Both the position numbers and the translations under genes were made by a program. Source: an uncultured Eggerthellaceae bacterium (GTDB lineage Bacteria; Actinomycetota; Coriobacteriia; Coriobacteriales; Eggerthellaceae). Taken from it: DNA of 21,084 bases. The DNA is taken from contig CAJTXX010000040.1 of NCBI GenBank assembly GCA_910584145.1, positions 1 through 21,084 on the forward strand. The letters run 5' to 3'. The notes under the pieces were generated by a model. The model was not told the origin of the DNA. It saw only the letters and a list, made by a program, of their open reading frames with translations, and made no database searches. Of this stretch, positions 7,806-14,904 are shown one piece after another (within the stretch, counting starts at the first letter, position 1; every line of letters starts with the position of its first letter).

Positions 7806-9161
7806 GTGGGCGCATCGGAGGGCAAAGCGCTGCGCGGGGAGCTGCCCCGCGAAGAGCAGGGCCGCTGGCAGGTCGAGCGCGACCGTACCCGGCCGCTCGA
7901 TATCCTGCGCGCTCAGGAAGAAGGGCGCCTCGATGGCTTGCTGCCGCTGCGCCATGAGCGCATGGCCGCGTCGCCGTTCGCGTATTACCGCGGCTGCGCG
8001 GCTGTCATGGCAGCCGATCTGGCGACCCTTCCCGTGACGGGCTTGCGCGTGCAGGCGTGCGGCGACGCTCACATTGCGAATTTCGGCGGCTTCCGCTCGC
8101 CCGAGTCGCGCCTCGTGTTCGATATCGTCGATTTCGACGAGACGCTTCCTGGGCCATGGGAGTGGGACGTCATGCGCCTCGCGGCCAGCGTGGAGATAGC
8201 GGGCCGGCAGCGCGGGTTCGGTCCTGAGTGGTGCGGCCGCACGGTGCGGGCCACTGTGGCGAGCTATCGGAAGGCCATGCGGGAGTTCGCGCACCACAGC
8301 GCGCTCGATGTCTGGCGGCGCTTCGTCGATGTCGACGATACGCTGCGCGGCATGCAGAAGAAGCTGAAAGGCGCGGACCGGCGCCATATCGCCGCGCAGC
8401 TCGAGCTGGCGTACAGCAAGGACAGCGCCCGCGCGTTCAAGAAGCTCGTGCGCACCGAGGGCGGTGTGCCGCGGATGCGCTTCGACCCGCCCGAGATCGT
8501 GCCCCTCGACCGGTTCTTCCCCGGCGAGCGCGCCATCGAGCTGCGAGAGGCGCTCGAGCGGCTGCTCGACGGCTACCGGGCGAGCCTGCCCGAGCAGCAT
8601 CGGCGCCTGTTCGACGAGTACCGTTTCCTCGACGGCGCCATGAAGGTGGTGGGCGTGGGCAGCGTCGGGTTGCGCGCCTGGGTGGCCGCCTTCGTCGACC
8701 GCCAGACCGGCGAGCCGCTGGTGCTCCAGATGAAGCAAGCGCGCGCATCGGTGCTGGAGCCCTACTGCGGGGCGAGCCGTTGCGGCAACCACGGCGAGCG
8801 CGTGGTGCGCGGCCAGCTGCTGATGCAGGCCGCGAGCGACCGCTTCCTGGGGTGGTCGCGCACGGCGCCCACAGGCGAGGGGCAGCGCGATTACTACGCG
8901 CGCCAGTTCTGGAATCAGAAGATGTCCATCGACCTCGACCATGCGGGCGCGCAGCTCATCGCAGCCATCGCCGAGCTGTGCGGTTGGGTGCTCGCCCGTG
9001 CGCATGCCCGCACGGGCGACAGGGGCGCCATCGCGGCTTATCTGGGGAAGTCGGATGCGTTCGATAGCGCCATCGCCGATTTCGCGTGCGCCTATGCCCA
9101 GCAGAACGAGGCGGACTATCAGGTGTTCCTGCGCGAGATGCGAGGAGCGAAGGCGCGCTAG
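7806..9161 (+). CDS. DUF2252 family protein, predicted kinase-like fold
   Basis: A 451-residue soluble protein of the DUF2252 family. Near residues 85-96 it has CGDAHIANFGGF and near 105-112 FDIVDFDE, followed by WEWDVMRLA. This pair mirrors the catalytic GDxHxxN loop and the metal-binding DFD of aminoglycoside phosphotransferase/choline-kinase-type enzymes, so a small-molecule phosphotransferase activity is plausible; no substrate is known. A conserved-looking second half contains a possible binding region (VGVGSVGLRAWVAAF, LVLQMKQA). The GTG start at 7806 is supported by AAGGAGG five bases upstream. The downstream convergent gap holds a long palindrome. It stands alone on the plus strand. 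Confidence 0.9.
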   Translation: MGASEGKALRGELPREEQGRWQVERDRTRPLDILRAQEEGRLDGLLPLRHERMAASPFAYYRGCAAVMAADLATLPVTGLRVQACGDAHIANFGGFRSPESRLVFDIVDFDETLPGPWEWDVMRLAASVEIAGRQRGFGPEWCGRTVRATVASYRKAMREFAHHSALDVWRRFVDVDDTLRGMQKKLKGADRRHIAAQLELAYSKDSARAFKKLVRTEGGVPRMRFDPPEIVPLDRFFPGERAIELREALERLLDGYRASLPEQHRRLFDEYRFLDGAMKVVGVGSVGLRAWVAAFVDRQTGEPLVLQMKQARASVLEPYCGASRCGNHGERVVRGQLLMQAASDRFLGWSRTAPTGEGQRDYYARQFWNQKMSIDLDHAGAQLIAAIAELCGWVLARAHARTGDRGAIAAYLGKSDAFDSAIADFACAYAQQNEADYQVFLREMRGAKAR

Positions 9162-9203
9162 GCCGCAACGGCGCTGTGCGGTTGCACGGGGCGCGCAAGG
9201 CAG

Positions 9204-9285
9204 ACGAGCGCCCCCGGTGCCCCATTCAGCCAAGGAGGTACCGGTTCTAAGGCCGTCAGCTGAATGGGATGCCGGGGGCGCTCGT
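9204..9285. repeat. Long imperfect palindrome (27-base arms, 28-base loop)
   Basis: The arms 9204-9230 and 9259-9285 pair along 14 bases (ACGAGCGCCCCCGG) and 10 bases (CCCATTCAGC), interrupted by a three-base internal mismatch. The loop 9231-9258 carries a perfect ribosome-site-like AAGGAGGT. It lies between the convergent ends of DUF2252 (9161) and the surface protein (9342). No T-run follows on either side, so it is not a classic terminator. It could be a bidirectional stop signal, a REP/MITE-like element or a structured RNA. Confidence 0.85.
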
Positions 9286-9303
9286 TCGCGGTTTGCGAGC
9301 AAG

Positions 9304-9332
9304 CTGCCGGCCGCTCTCCAGGCGGCCGGCAG
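9304..9332 (-). terminator. Hairpin downstream of the surface-protein gene
   Basis: A perfect 11-base stem (CTGCCGGCCGC with GCGGCCGGCAG) with a seven-base loop lies 9 bases beyond the minus-strand stop codon at 9342. Its position and strength fit a terminator, although the sequence after it on the minus strand (CTTGCTCG) is only weakly U-rich. Confidence 0.5.
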
Positions 9333-9341
9333 ATGGCAGGG

Positions 9342-10466
9342 CTATTCGCTGCCGCTCTCGTTCTTGCGCTTGCGCATCATGAACAGCGCCACAGCGCCTA
9401 TGGCTATCGTCGCCACCACGATGACCGCCACGGCTACGATGGGGGCATTATCGCCGGTCTGGGTGAGCGTGGTGCCCTGATGCAGGCCGGTGCGATACGC
9501 ATCCGCTATCTTCTTCGCCTCGGCCTTGCTGATGGTGTTCTGCAACATCTCGTCGGTCACCACCACTTCATCAGTGCTGTTGTTGCCGATGAAGTCCTCT
9601 ACTACCTCGTCAGATCCGGGAAGGGTCGATTCCAGATCGTCCTTGCCGATGGTGGTGTCGCCCGGTAGATCGGGCGTGCTGGGAGCATCCGGGTTCGGCG
9701 CGGGCTCGCCAGGTGCGGGGATATCGTCGGGCAGATACTGCGACTCGGGCGTGTAGAGCACGTTTATCACATTGTCGTCGGGGTCGGTGCTCAGGCGTAT
9801 CTCGGCCGGGTAGGTGTCTATCACGTAGAGGCCGTTGAGCTTGTATTCGTAGGCATCGCCTTCCACCAGCGAGTCGAAGCGCTGGTGGTCGAACGTCTGG
9901 GAGCCCATCTTGATGAAGTCGACGTCGTCGGCATCGAGCGCATCGGACCAATTATCAGCGGATAGGTCGGCTCCGGTCATCATGTAATAGTTCACCGTGT
10001 ACTCGCTGTCCCAGGTCTTGAAGTAGAACAGCTTGATGATGTTCTGCGCCGGATCGGCGCTGACCTTCAGCTTCGCCGGCCATGCGTCGAAGAAGAAGAA
10101 CCCAGGGATGTCGGCTACGTAATCCCATGTGTCTATCAGGTCGCCCTCGTGCAGGCCGGTCAGCACACGTGTGCCGAGAAGGAACCGTCCCTCCTCGTCG
10201 GGCACGACATCGGGATCATCATAGCCGACGTTCTCGTAGTATTCGAGCGTCACTATGCAGTCGTCGGCAGCGGCGTCGTCGGGCGCTGCATCGGCGGTGC
10301 CGTCTTGTGCGGCATCCACGGTGGCCTCTGCGGTGATCTGCGGGGCTTGAGCGTCGGGGCCCGCCTGTCCGTCGGCGTCGGCGAACGAGACGGCCGGTAT
10401 CATCAGCGCCAGCGCGAATACGGCTGCCAGCGCGCTGATCGCTATCTTCTTGGGGCGGCTGTACAT
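9342..10466 (-). CDS. Secreted, sortase-anchored surface protein with two MucBP-like repeats
   Basis: A 374-residue exported protein. Residues 1-29 form a signal peptide (basic SRPKK, hydrophobic core, AxA-type end VSFADA). An Ala/Asp-rich linker follows, then two diverged repeats of about 75-90 residues, each starting with an EYYENV or NYYMMT strand and ending in DAWPAKLKVSADP..IIKLFYF or DTYPAEIRLSTDP..VINVLYT, like bacterial mucin-binding-type beta modules. A Pro/Asp-rich stalk comes next. The C-terminus is a cell-wall sorting signal: LTQTG at 334-338, a membrane helix about 343-364, and an RKRK tail. LTQTG departs from the usual LPxTG at position two. Two ATGs exist (10472 and 10466); AGAAGG is two bases from the first and eight from the second, so 10466 is preferred. 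The protein is strongly acidic. Ligand unknown; adhesion is inference. Confidence 0.88.
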   Translation of the reverse strand: MYSRPKKIAISALAAVFALALMIPAVSFADADGQAGPDAQAPQITAEATVDAAQDGTADAAPDDAAADDCIVTLEYYENVGYDDPDVVPDEEGRFLLGTRVLTGLHEGDLIDTWDYVADIPGFFFFDAWPAKLKVSADPAQNIIKLFYFKTWDSEYTVNYYMMTGADLSADNWSDALDADDVDFIKMGSQTFDHQRFDSLVEGDAYEYKLNGLYVIDTYPAEIRLSTDPDDNVINVLYTPESQYLPDDIPAPGEPAPNPDAPSTPDLPGDTTIGKDDLESTLPGSDEVVEDFIGNNSTDEVVVTDEMLQNTISKAEAKKIADAYRTGLHQGTTLTQTGDNAPIVAVAVIVVATIAIGAVALFMMRKRKNESGSE

Positions 10467-10501
10467 GGTCATCACCTTCTCTTGATATGCGGCTCCTGGC
10501 G

Positions 10502-10514
10502 CTGATGCTATCAG
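10502..10514 (-). promoter_or_regulatory. Possible extended -10 promoter with overlapping palindrome
   Basis: On the minus strand the sequence TGATAGCAT forms an extended -10 box (TAGCAT at 10505-10510) that would give a leader of about 30 bases for the surface-protein gene. It is embedded in the palindrome CTGAT-GCT-ATCAG, which could be a repressor site. No convincing -35 box is visible. Confidence 0.35.
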
Positions 10515-10580
10515 CCGCTGAGGGGTGCTCCCGGCGCTCCGGGGAAGCGCAACCATGCGAGAAGCGAATCGTTTCCTTGC

Positions 10581-10607
10581 GGAAAAGTGATGACGGAAAG
10601 TGATGAC
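10581..10607. repeat. Tandem direct repeat GGAAA(A)GTGATGAC
   Basis: Two copies, GGAAAAGTGATGAC at 10581 and GGAAAGTGATGAC at 10595, lie head to tail 14 bases apart, between the methyltransferase stop and the surface-protein promoter. Spacing and position, about 65-95 bases upstream of the possible -10 box, would suit a response-regulator or activator site. Confidence 0.6.
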
Positions 10608-10623
10608 AGCGGGTGCGGCGGCG

Positions 10624-11493
10624 TCAGGCGCTCTGCGCGCTCCGATCCCACGAGATGAAGGCCCAGGGTACTTGGCGGGGCTGCCTGAGCGTGAGCGCGC
10701 CGTCTTGGCCGGTGAGCTCACGGTCGAGCCAAGCGCGCAGGCGCTCGAGCACACGAGCGCGCTCGGGGCTCTCGTCGCGCATGACGGCTTCCACCATGGT
10801 CGCATATTTGCGGTATGCCTCGTCGAAGGTGGCGAAGGTGTCGCGCCGCTCGGTGCTGATGTAGCGCAGCTCGGGCAGGAACCCGCGCGCATGCAAGATG
10901 GCGAGCGCGTAGATGAAGTCGTAGGCAGGAGGCGCCTCTATGCCGATGGCGCGCAGCATGCCATCGTCGATGCGCGGGGAGATGCCGCATGCCAGCGTGA
11001 TGCACGCCCGCCGGCGCGCCACGGCGGTCAGCTTCGCCAGCGCATCGCCCAGATCGGCAGTGGCGATGGAGCGCGACGCCACGCACACATCGAAGCTTTG
11101 CGCCTCGATGCCATGGGCGGCCCAATCGTCCTCCCACGATAGCTGCACGGGGCGCACGCAGGTGATGCCTTGGTGGCGCAGCTCCTCGCGCAGGCGGTCG
11201 AGCATGACGGGGGAGAAGTCGGCGGCGCACACCTCGTGGCCGGCTGCGCCGAGCGGCACCGCTAGATTGCCGGTGCCGCAGCCCATGTCGAACACCGTTT
11301 CGCCGGGGCGCACGGCTGCCATCTGAAGGAACTGATCGGTGTAGCAGCCGGGCGCGTCCTTGGTCGTGAACGACTTCGCGCGCTCATCCCAGAAGTCGGC
11401 GCCGTGCGGCGCATCGCGCCTCGCTTGGCGGGCCTTCCATGCCTCGTTCCATCCGTCGGCATCGACGGGGATGCGGTATCCCATCTGCGTCAC
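10624..11493 (-). CDS. Class I SAM-dependent methyltransferase
   Basis: A 289-residue methyltransferase. The SAM-binding motif I is VFDMGCGTG at residues 67-75, with the acidic residue after strand 2 in VCAADFS (about 86-92). The N-terminal FWDERAKSF segment is common in this methyltransferase group. Substrate unknown: it could be a small molecule, a lipid or a protein. The GTG start at 11493 follows the permease stop by six bases, so it is the third gene of an ATPase-permease-methyltransferase operon. An in-frame ATG at 11484 is an alternative start, better spaced (11 bases) from the GAGAGG site that almost touches the GTG. No membrane segment is present, so it acts in the cytoplasm. Confidence 0.88.
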   Translation of the reverse strand: MTQMGYRIPVDADGWNEAWKARQARRDAPHGADFWDERAKSFTTKDAPGCYTDQFLQMAAVRPGETVFDMGCGTGNLAVPLGAAGHEVCAADFSPVMLDRLREELRHQGITCVRPVQLSWEDDWAAHGIEAQSFDVCVASRSIATADLGDALAKLTAVARRRACITLACGISPRIDDGMLRAIGIEAPPAYDFIYALAILHARGFLPELRYISTERRDTFATFDEAYRKYATMVEAVMRDESPERARVLERLRAWLDRELTGQDGALTLRQPRQVPWAFISWDRSAQSA

Positions 11494-11499
11494 ATCCTC

Positions 11500-12372
11500 T
11501 CAGGGCAGGTTCACCTTGCGCTTCAGCACCCATACGACGAGCGCCCAGAACCCGGCGATGGCCCCCACCTGCAAGATGGCGTTCTCCGCGCGCACCAGCG
11601 CTATGGTCGCAGCCGAGGTGTCGAGCGACAGCACGGCGTCGACCATCATGTTGGCGAAGCCTATCATGAGGCCGATCGTGCCAGCGAGCATGCCGAAAGC
11701 CGCCCAGAGGCCGATGAAGATGCCGACGCCGGCCGCTATCTTATGGCGCTTCGCGGCAGCTGCGCCGAGGGCCAGCGACGCGAATATCATCAGCATCATG
11801 AACAGCATCTGCAGGATGGCGCTCCCGATCAAGCTGGACAGGGCGAAGGGCCCATACGGGTCGCCGAAGGAGTCGATGAGGCGGTTGCTGGTGGCTTTGA
11901 GCAGCCAGACGGGCATGGAATCCATCACGTCGAAGCCGAGGTCGAAGCCTGTGGCTGCCAGGTTGATGAGCATCAGGCACACCATCACCGTCGCCGCATT
12001 CGCGAGCATCCAAGCAAGCCCCGCGATGATCTTCGAGGCTGCGAGCTGGCCTGCGGTGGCGGGCAGCGTCAGGGTCAGGTAGCCCTCGTCGGTGAAGAGG
12101 TTGCGATAGAAGCGCCAGGCGACCACCGTGAAGGTGCCCACGGTGGAGGCGAGCACCAGCAGCGTGCAGATGACGAGCGCGAGCCCGGCCATGGCGCCCA
12201 TCGTCTCCGCGATGATCTCGTCTGCGGGCGAGCAGGCGTCGATCTCGAAAGCCGCGAACCCGAGGAAGCCGGCGCCCGCTGCCACGAGGCCGAAAGCGAA
12301 GGTTATCAGGTTCAGCGGCAGCAGGATGCGCGCGAGCGCTTTGAAGTCGTGCTTCAGGAGCTTCTTCAGCAT
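11500..12372 (-). CDS. ABC-2 type transporter permease
   Basis: A 290-residue integral membrane protein with about six hydrophobic segments (residues about 18-42, 60-85, 105-130, 175-205, 215-240, 262-285), forming the membrane half of the ABC exporter whose ATPase is encoded just upstream. A cytoplasmic stretch (RFYRNLFTDEGYLTLTLPAT) resembles the coupling region in ABC-2 permeases of peptide or lantibiotic-type exporters. Its start overlaps the ATPase gene by seven bases, and its ribosome site (AAGGAG) sits inside that gene, so the two are translationally coupled. Substrate not readable. Confidence 0.87.
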   Translation of the reverse strand: MLKKLLKHDFKALARILLPLNLITFAFGLVAAGAGFLGFAAFEIDACSPADEIIAETMGAMAGLALVICTLLVLASTVGTFTVVAWRFYRNLFTDEGYLTLTLPATAGQLAASKIIAGLAWMLANAATVMVCLMLINLAATGFDLGFDVMDSMPVWLLKATSNRLIDSFGDPYGPFALSSLIGSAILQMLFMMLMIFASLALGAAAAKRHKIAAGVGIFIGLWAAFGMLAGTIGLMIGFANMMVDAVLSLDTSAATIALVRAENAILQVGAIAGFWALVVWVLKRKVNLP

Positions 12373-13115
12373 CGGAACTCCTTCCGGAAGAGGTCGTCGA
12401 GGCTGGCGTAGCCTTGCTCGTGCGCATAGGCGACGGGCGCGTGGAGGGTCAGCCTGCCGTAGCTCAGGAATATGAAGTCGTCCAGCACGCGCTCCACGTC
12501 GCCCACCAGATGGGTGGACAGCACGATGGTGGAGTCGCGGTGGTAGTTCGAGATGATGGTATCGAGGATGTAGTCGCGTGCGGCGGGGTCTACGCCGCCG
12601 ATGGGCTCATCGAGCAGGTATAGCGCAGCGTGGCGCGCCATCACCAAGGTGAGCTGCACCTTCTCCTTCGTGCCCTTCGACAGCGCCGAGATGGGCGAGC
12701 CCACCGGCACGCCCAGGCGTGCGAGCATGTCCTCGGCGAGCGCCCGGTCGAAGTCGGCGTAGAAGTCGGCGAAGTAGGCCAGGCATGCCGATACCTTCAT
12801 CGACGGGCTGAAATAGGGCCGTTCGGGCAGGTAGGATACGATGGCTTTCGTGGCCGGCCCGGGCTCCATGCCGTCGACGAGCACGCGTCCGCCCGTGGGC
12901 GTCAGCAGGCCGGCGGCCAGCTTGATGAGGGTGGTCTTGCCGGAGCCATTCGGGCCGAGCAGCCCCACCACGCGCCCCCGCGCTACCGTCAGATCGAGCG
13001 GTTCGAGCGCGGTAGCAGCGCCGTACGACTTCGAGAGGCCCTCGCAGCGCAGCACGGGCGCCGGGGCGGTCGGGCAGGCGGATGCCTGCGGTGCAGCGCC
13101 TTCGATAGGTCCCAT
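12366..13115 (-). CDS. ABC transporter ATP-binding protein (first module)
   Basis: A 249-residue ABC ATPase: Walker A GPNGSGKTT at 54-62, Q-loop replaced around SYLPERPYF, signature LSKGTKEKVQL (an unusual variant of LSGGQ, as in YtrB-like proteins), Walker B with LYLLDEPIGGVDP, and the switch histidine in STHLV. The degenerate signature and the short C-terminus resemble the YtrB/ABC-2 exporters of Firmicutes and actinobacteria that act on peptides or lipid-linked compounds. The ATG at 13115 has AGGAGG five to six bases away. An inverted repeat covers that ribosome site. It is the first gene of a three-gene operon with the permease and the methyltransferase. Confidence 0.92.
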   Translation of the reverse strand: MGPIEGAAPQASACPTAPAPVLRCEGLSKSYGAATALEPLDLTVARGRVVGLLGPNGSGKTTLIKLAAGLLTPTGGRVLVDGMEPGPATKAIVSYLPERPYFSPSMKVSACLAYFADFYADFDRALAEDMLARLGVPVGSPISALSKGTKEKVQLTLVMARHAALYLLDEPIGGVDPAARDYILDTIISNYHRDSTIVLSTHLVGDVERVLDDFIFLSYGRLTLHAPVAYAHEQGYASLDDLFRKEFRC

Positions 13116-13117
13116 AA

Positions 13118-13155
13118 GAGCCTCCTTGTCCGGCTTCGGGATCTTCTGGAGGCTC
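13118..13155 (-). repeat. Inverted repeat covering the ribosome site of the first-module ATPase
   Basis: GAGCCTCC at 13118-13125 and GGAGGCTC at 13148-13155 are perfect eight-base complements with 22 bases between. On the minus strand the downstream arm contains the AGGAGG ribosome site of the ATPase gene. In a readthrough RNA from the upstream ABC operon this hairpin would hide that site; in an RNA starting near 13150 it would be mostly missing. Confidence 0.55.
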
Positions 13156-13156
13156 T

Positions 13157-13162
13157 ATTATC
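13157..13162 (-). promoter_or_regulatory. Extended -10 promoter for the ATPase-permease-methyltransferase operon
   Basis: On the minus strand TGGGATAAT forms an extended -10 element (GATAAT). Transcription would begin near 13150, about 35 bases before the ATPase start. No good -35 box is visible, which is tolerable for an extended -10 promoter. Confidence 0.45.
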
Positions 13163-13247
13163 CCATGGGAAGGGGCGCACGGGGCGAAGGTGACGAAAGC
13201 GTTAGGCGAGGGCACCCCCTGAGCTGCGGGGCTGCGCGCGGGCTGCT

Positions 13248-13958
13248 CTAGAGCTCACGGTTGGCGTAGAGGCGCACCGAGAGGGCTGCGCTCGCGCAGT
13301 AGATGGCTGCGACCACAGCGGCGCACACGAGGCCGAGCAGCGCTACCGAGCTGCCCGCGAGCTGGTCGTACCACGCTTCCAGCACTTCGACGGCGGGCGT
13401 GCAGTTGAGGGCGATCATGCCGGCAGCTATCAGCATGATGAACGCCACGGGCACGATGCGGGTGCCGGTGGTCAGGCCGAAGCGCAGAAGGAGCGGAAGG
13501 CCCACGGCGGCGGTCAGCAGCGCGCAGCCGGCGGCCGCGAGCGCTGCGGGGATGATGGTGCTGAGCGATGCGGTGGAGGGCAGGACGCTGGCGGGGATGT
13601 CGAAGGGCAGGTCGAACCCGGCCGCCCAGCCGCTCAGCGCCATGAGCGCGAACGTGCCCGCGATGCCGAGCGCCATGCCGACGAGCGCTACGAGGGCCAC
13701 GCTGAGGTAGCGGCCGCAGACGACCTGAGTCCGTGTCATGGGCAGCGTCATCCGGAAGCGCTCCCAGCCGTTCATCTCGTCGTAGGCGGCGGTGGAGAGC
13801 AGGTACATCATCGCGAGCGTCACGGTCATCGCTGCGACGCTCGCGCTCGGGGCTTCCGTGCCGAAGAGGCAGCAGCTCCCGACGAGCAGCATGATGAGGG
13901 CGAGCGAGAGAGCGGCGTTCTTGACGGTTATCAGGTCGGAGAAGATCAGAGCCTTCAT
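13248..13958 (-). CDS. ABC-2 type transporter permease (second module)
   Basis: A 236-residue membrane protein with about six hydrophobic segments, starting MKALIFSDLITVKN, and with the stretch YDEMNGWERFRMTLPMTR typical of ABC-2 membrane proteins encoded beside GntR and YtrB-like ATPases. The frame is open further upstream, but the ATG at 13958 overlaps the ATPase stop (ATGA) and has AGGAGAGC as ribosome site, so it is the real start. It forms the exporter pair with the ATPase upstream. It is not homologous at sight with the permease at 11500-12372, so the two modules are probably separate transporters. Substrate unknown. Confidence 0.88.
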   Translation of the reverse strand: MKALIFSDLITVKNAALSLALIMLLVGSCCLFGTEAPSASVAAMTVTLAMMYLLSTAAYDEMNGWERFRMTLPMTRTQVVCGRYLSVALVALVGMALGIAGTFALMALSGWAAGFDLPFDIPASVLPSTASLSTIIPAALAAAGCALLTAAVGLPLLLRFGLTTGTRIVPVAFIMLIAAGMIALNCTPAVEVLEAWYDQLAGSSVALLGLVCAAVVAAIYCASAALSVRLYANREL

Positions 13959-14854
13959 AGGAGCTCTCCTTTCAGGGTGAGGGTCATGTAGCCCTCGATA
14001 GTGGCTTTCTCGCAGACGATATCGGGGAAGGCGGCCATGAAGGCTGCGCGGTCGGGCACGAGCGCATCGGTGCCGTAGGGTTGGCGCTGGATGCGCAGGC
14101 CATCGTGCGGGCTGCGCTCCCAGGCGCGCACGCGCTCCAGGTCGGCGGCGGTGCAGCGCGCTATGCCGGCCTTGTCGCAGATGGCATCCTTCTCGATGTC
14201 GAACACGAGGCGGCCGGCATCGAGGCACACCACGGAATCGGCTATCTTCTCCAGGTCGGTGGTTATGTGGGACGAGAGCAGGATGCCGCGCTCGCCTTTC
14301 GCCATGAAGGCGCGCAGCAGATCGAGCACCTCCTCGCGCGCCATCGGGTCGAGCCCGGCGGTGGCCTCATCCAAGATGAGCAGCACCGGGTCGTGCGCGA
14401 GGGCGAAGGCGAGCGTCAGCTTCATGCCCATGCCGCGCGAGAGGTCGCCCACCTTCTTGCGGCGGTCGAGCCCGAACTGCTCGGCGAGGCACCAGAAGGC
14501 GGCGCGGTCCCAGGTCGGGTAGCTCGCGCGCCCGATCAGCTCCACGTCCGATATGCGCGAGGCAGTGGGGAAGGCGCAGGCATCGAGCACCACGCCGATG
14601 CGGCTCTTCACCGCGTCGATGCGCGCGGTGCGGCTCGCGCCGGCGATGGGCGCGCCCAGCATCTCGATGCTGCCCGCGTCGATGCTGATGAGCCCGAGCA
14701 GGGCTTTCAGCGTGGTGGTCTTGCCGGCGCCGTTGCTGCCGACGAGCCCTACCACCCGGTCGGGTTCGAGGGCGAGGTCGATGCCTTCCAGCGCGAAGCC
14801 GTCGTAGCGCTTGGCGAGGCCGTGTATGGATATGAGTCGTTCCATCGGATGCAC
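13955..14854 (-). CDS. ABC transporter ATP-binding protein (second module, YtrB-like)
   Basis: A 299-residue ABC ATPase: Walker A GSNGAGKTT at 39-47, signature LSRGMGMKL, Walker B LLILDEATAGLDP, switch histidine in SSHITTD. The last 80 residues form an extra C-terminal domain (from about KAGIARCTAADLER) seen in YtrB-type ATPases. The GTG at 14854 is used as start; the ATG at 14845 (MERLISI) is a close alternative, as the GGAAG ribosome site lies between ideal spacings for both. It follows the GntR gene by 50 bases and overlaps the permease by four bases, giving the order GntR-ATPase-permease of the B. subtilis ytr operon type. Those operons respond to cell-wall-active antibiotics; the same response here is only inference. 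Confidence 0.92.
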   Translation of the reverse strand: MHPMERLISIHGLAKRYDGFALEGIDLALEPDRVVGLVGSNGAGKTTTLKALLGLISIDAGSIEMLGAPIAGASRTARIDAVKSRIGVVLDACAFPTASRISDVELIGRASYPTWDRAAFWCLAEQFGLDRRKKVGDLSRGMGMKLTLAFALAHDPVLLILDEATAGLDPMAREEVLDLLRAFMAKGERGILLSSHITTDLEKIADSVVCLDAGRLVFDIEKDAICDKAGIARCTAADLERVRAWERSPHDGLRIQRQPYGTDALVPDRAAFMAAFPDIVCEKATIEGYMTLTLKGELL

Positions 14855-14904
14855 CAGCTTCCGTTATCGTGTCGGTCGATATGGCGGGCTTGGGGCCGCC
14901 GGGG

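Noticed and set aside
9204..9285. Simple intrinsic terminator
   Set aside because: The arms are too long and no U-run follows on either strand; it is kept as a palindromic element of unknown type.
7575..9302. 575-codon minus-strand frame opposite DUF2252
   Set aside because: Composition is typical of an antisense shadow, while the plus-strand frame has clear DUF2252 motifs and a good ribosome site.
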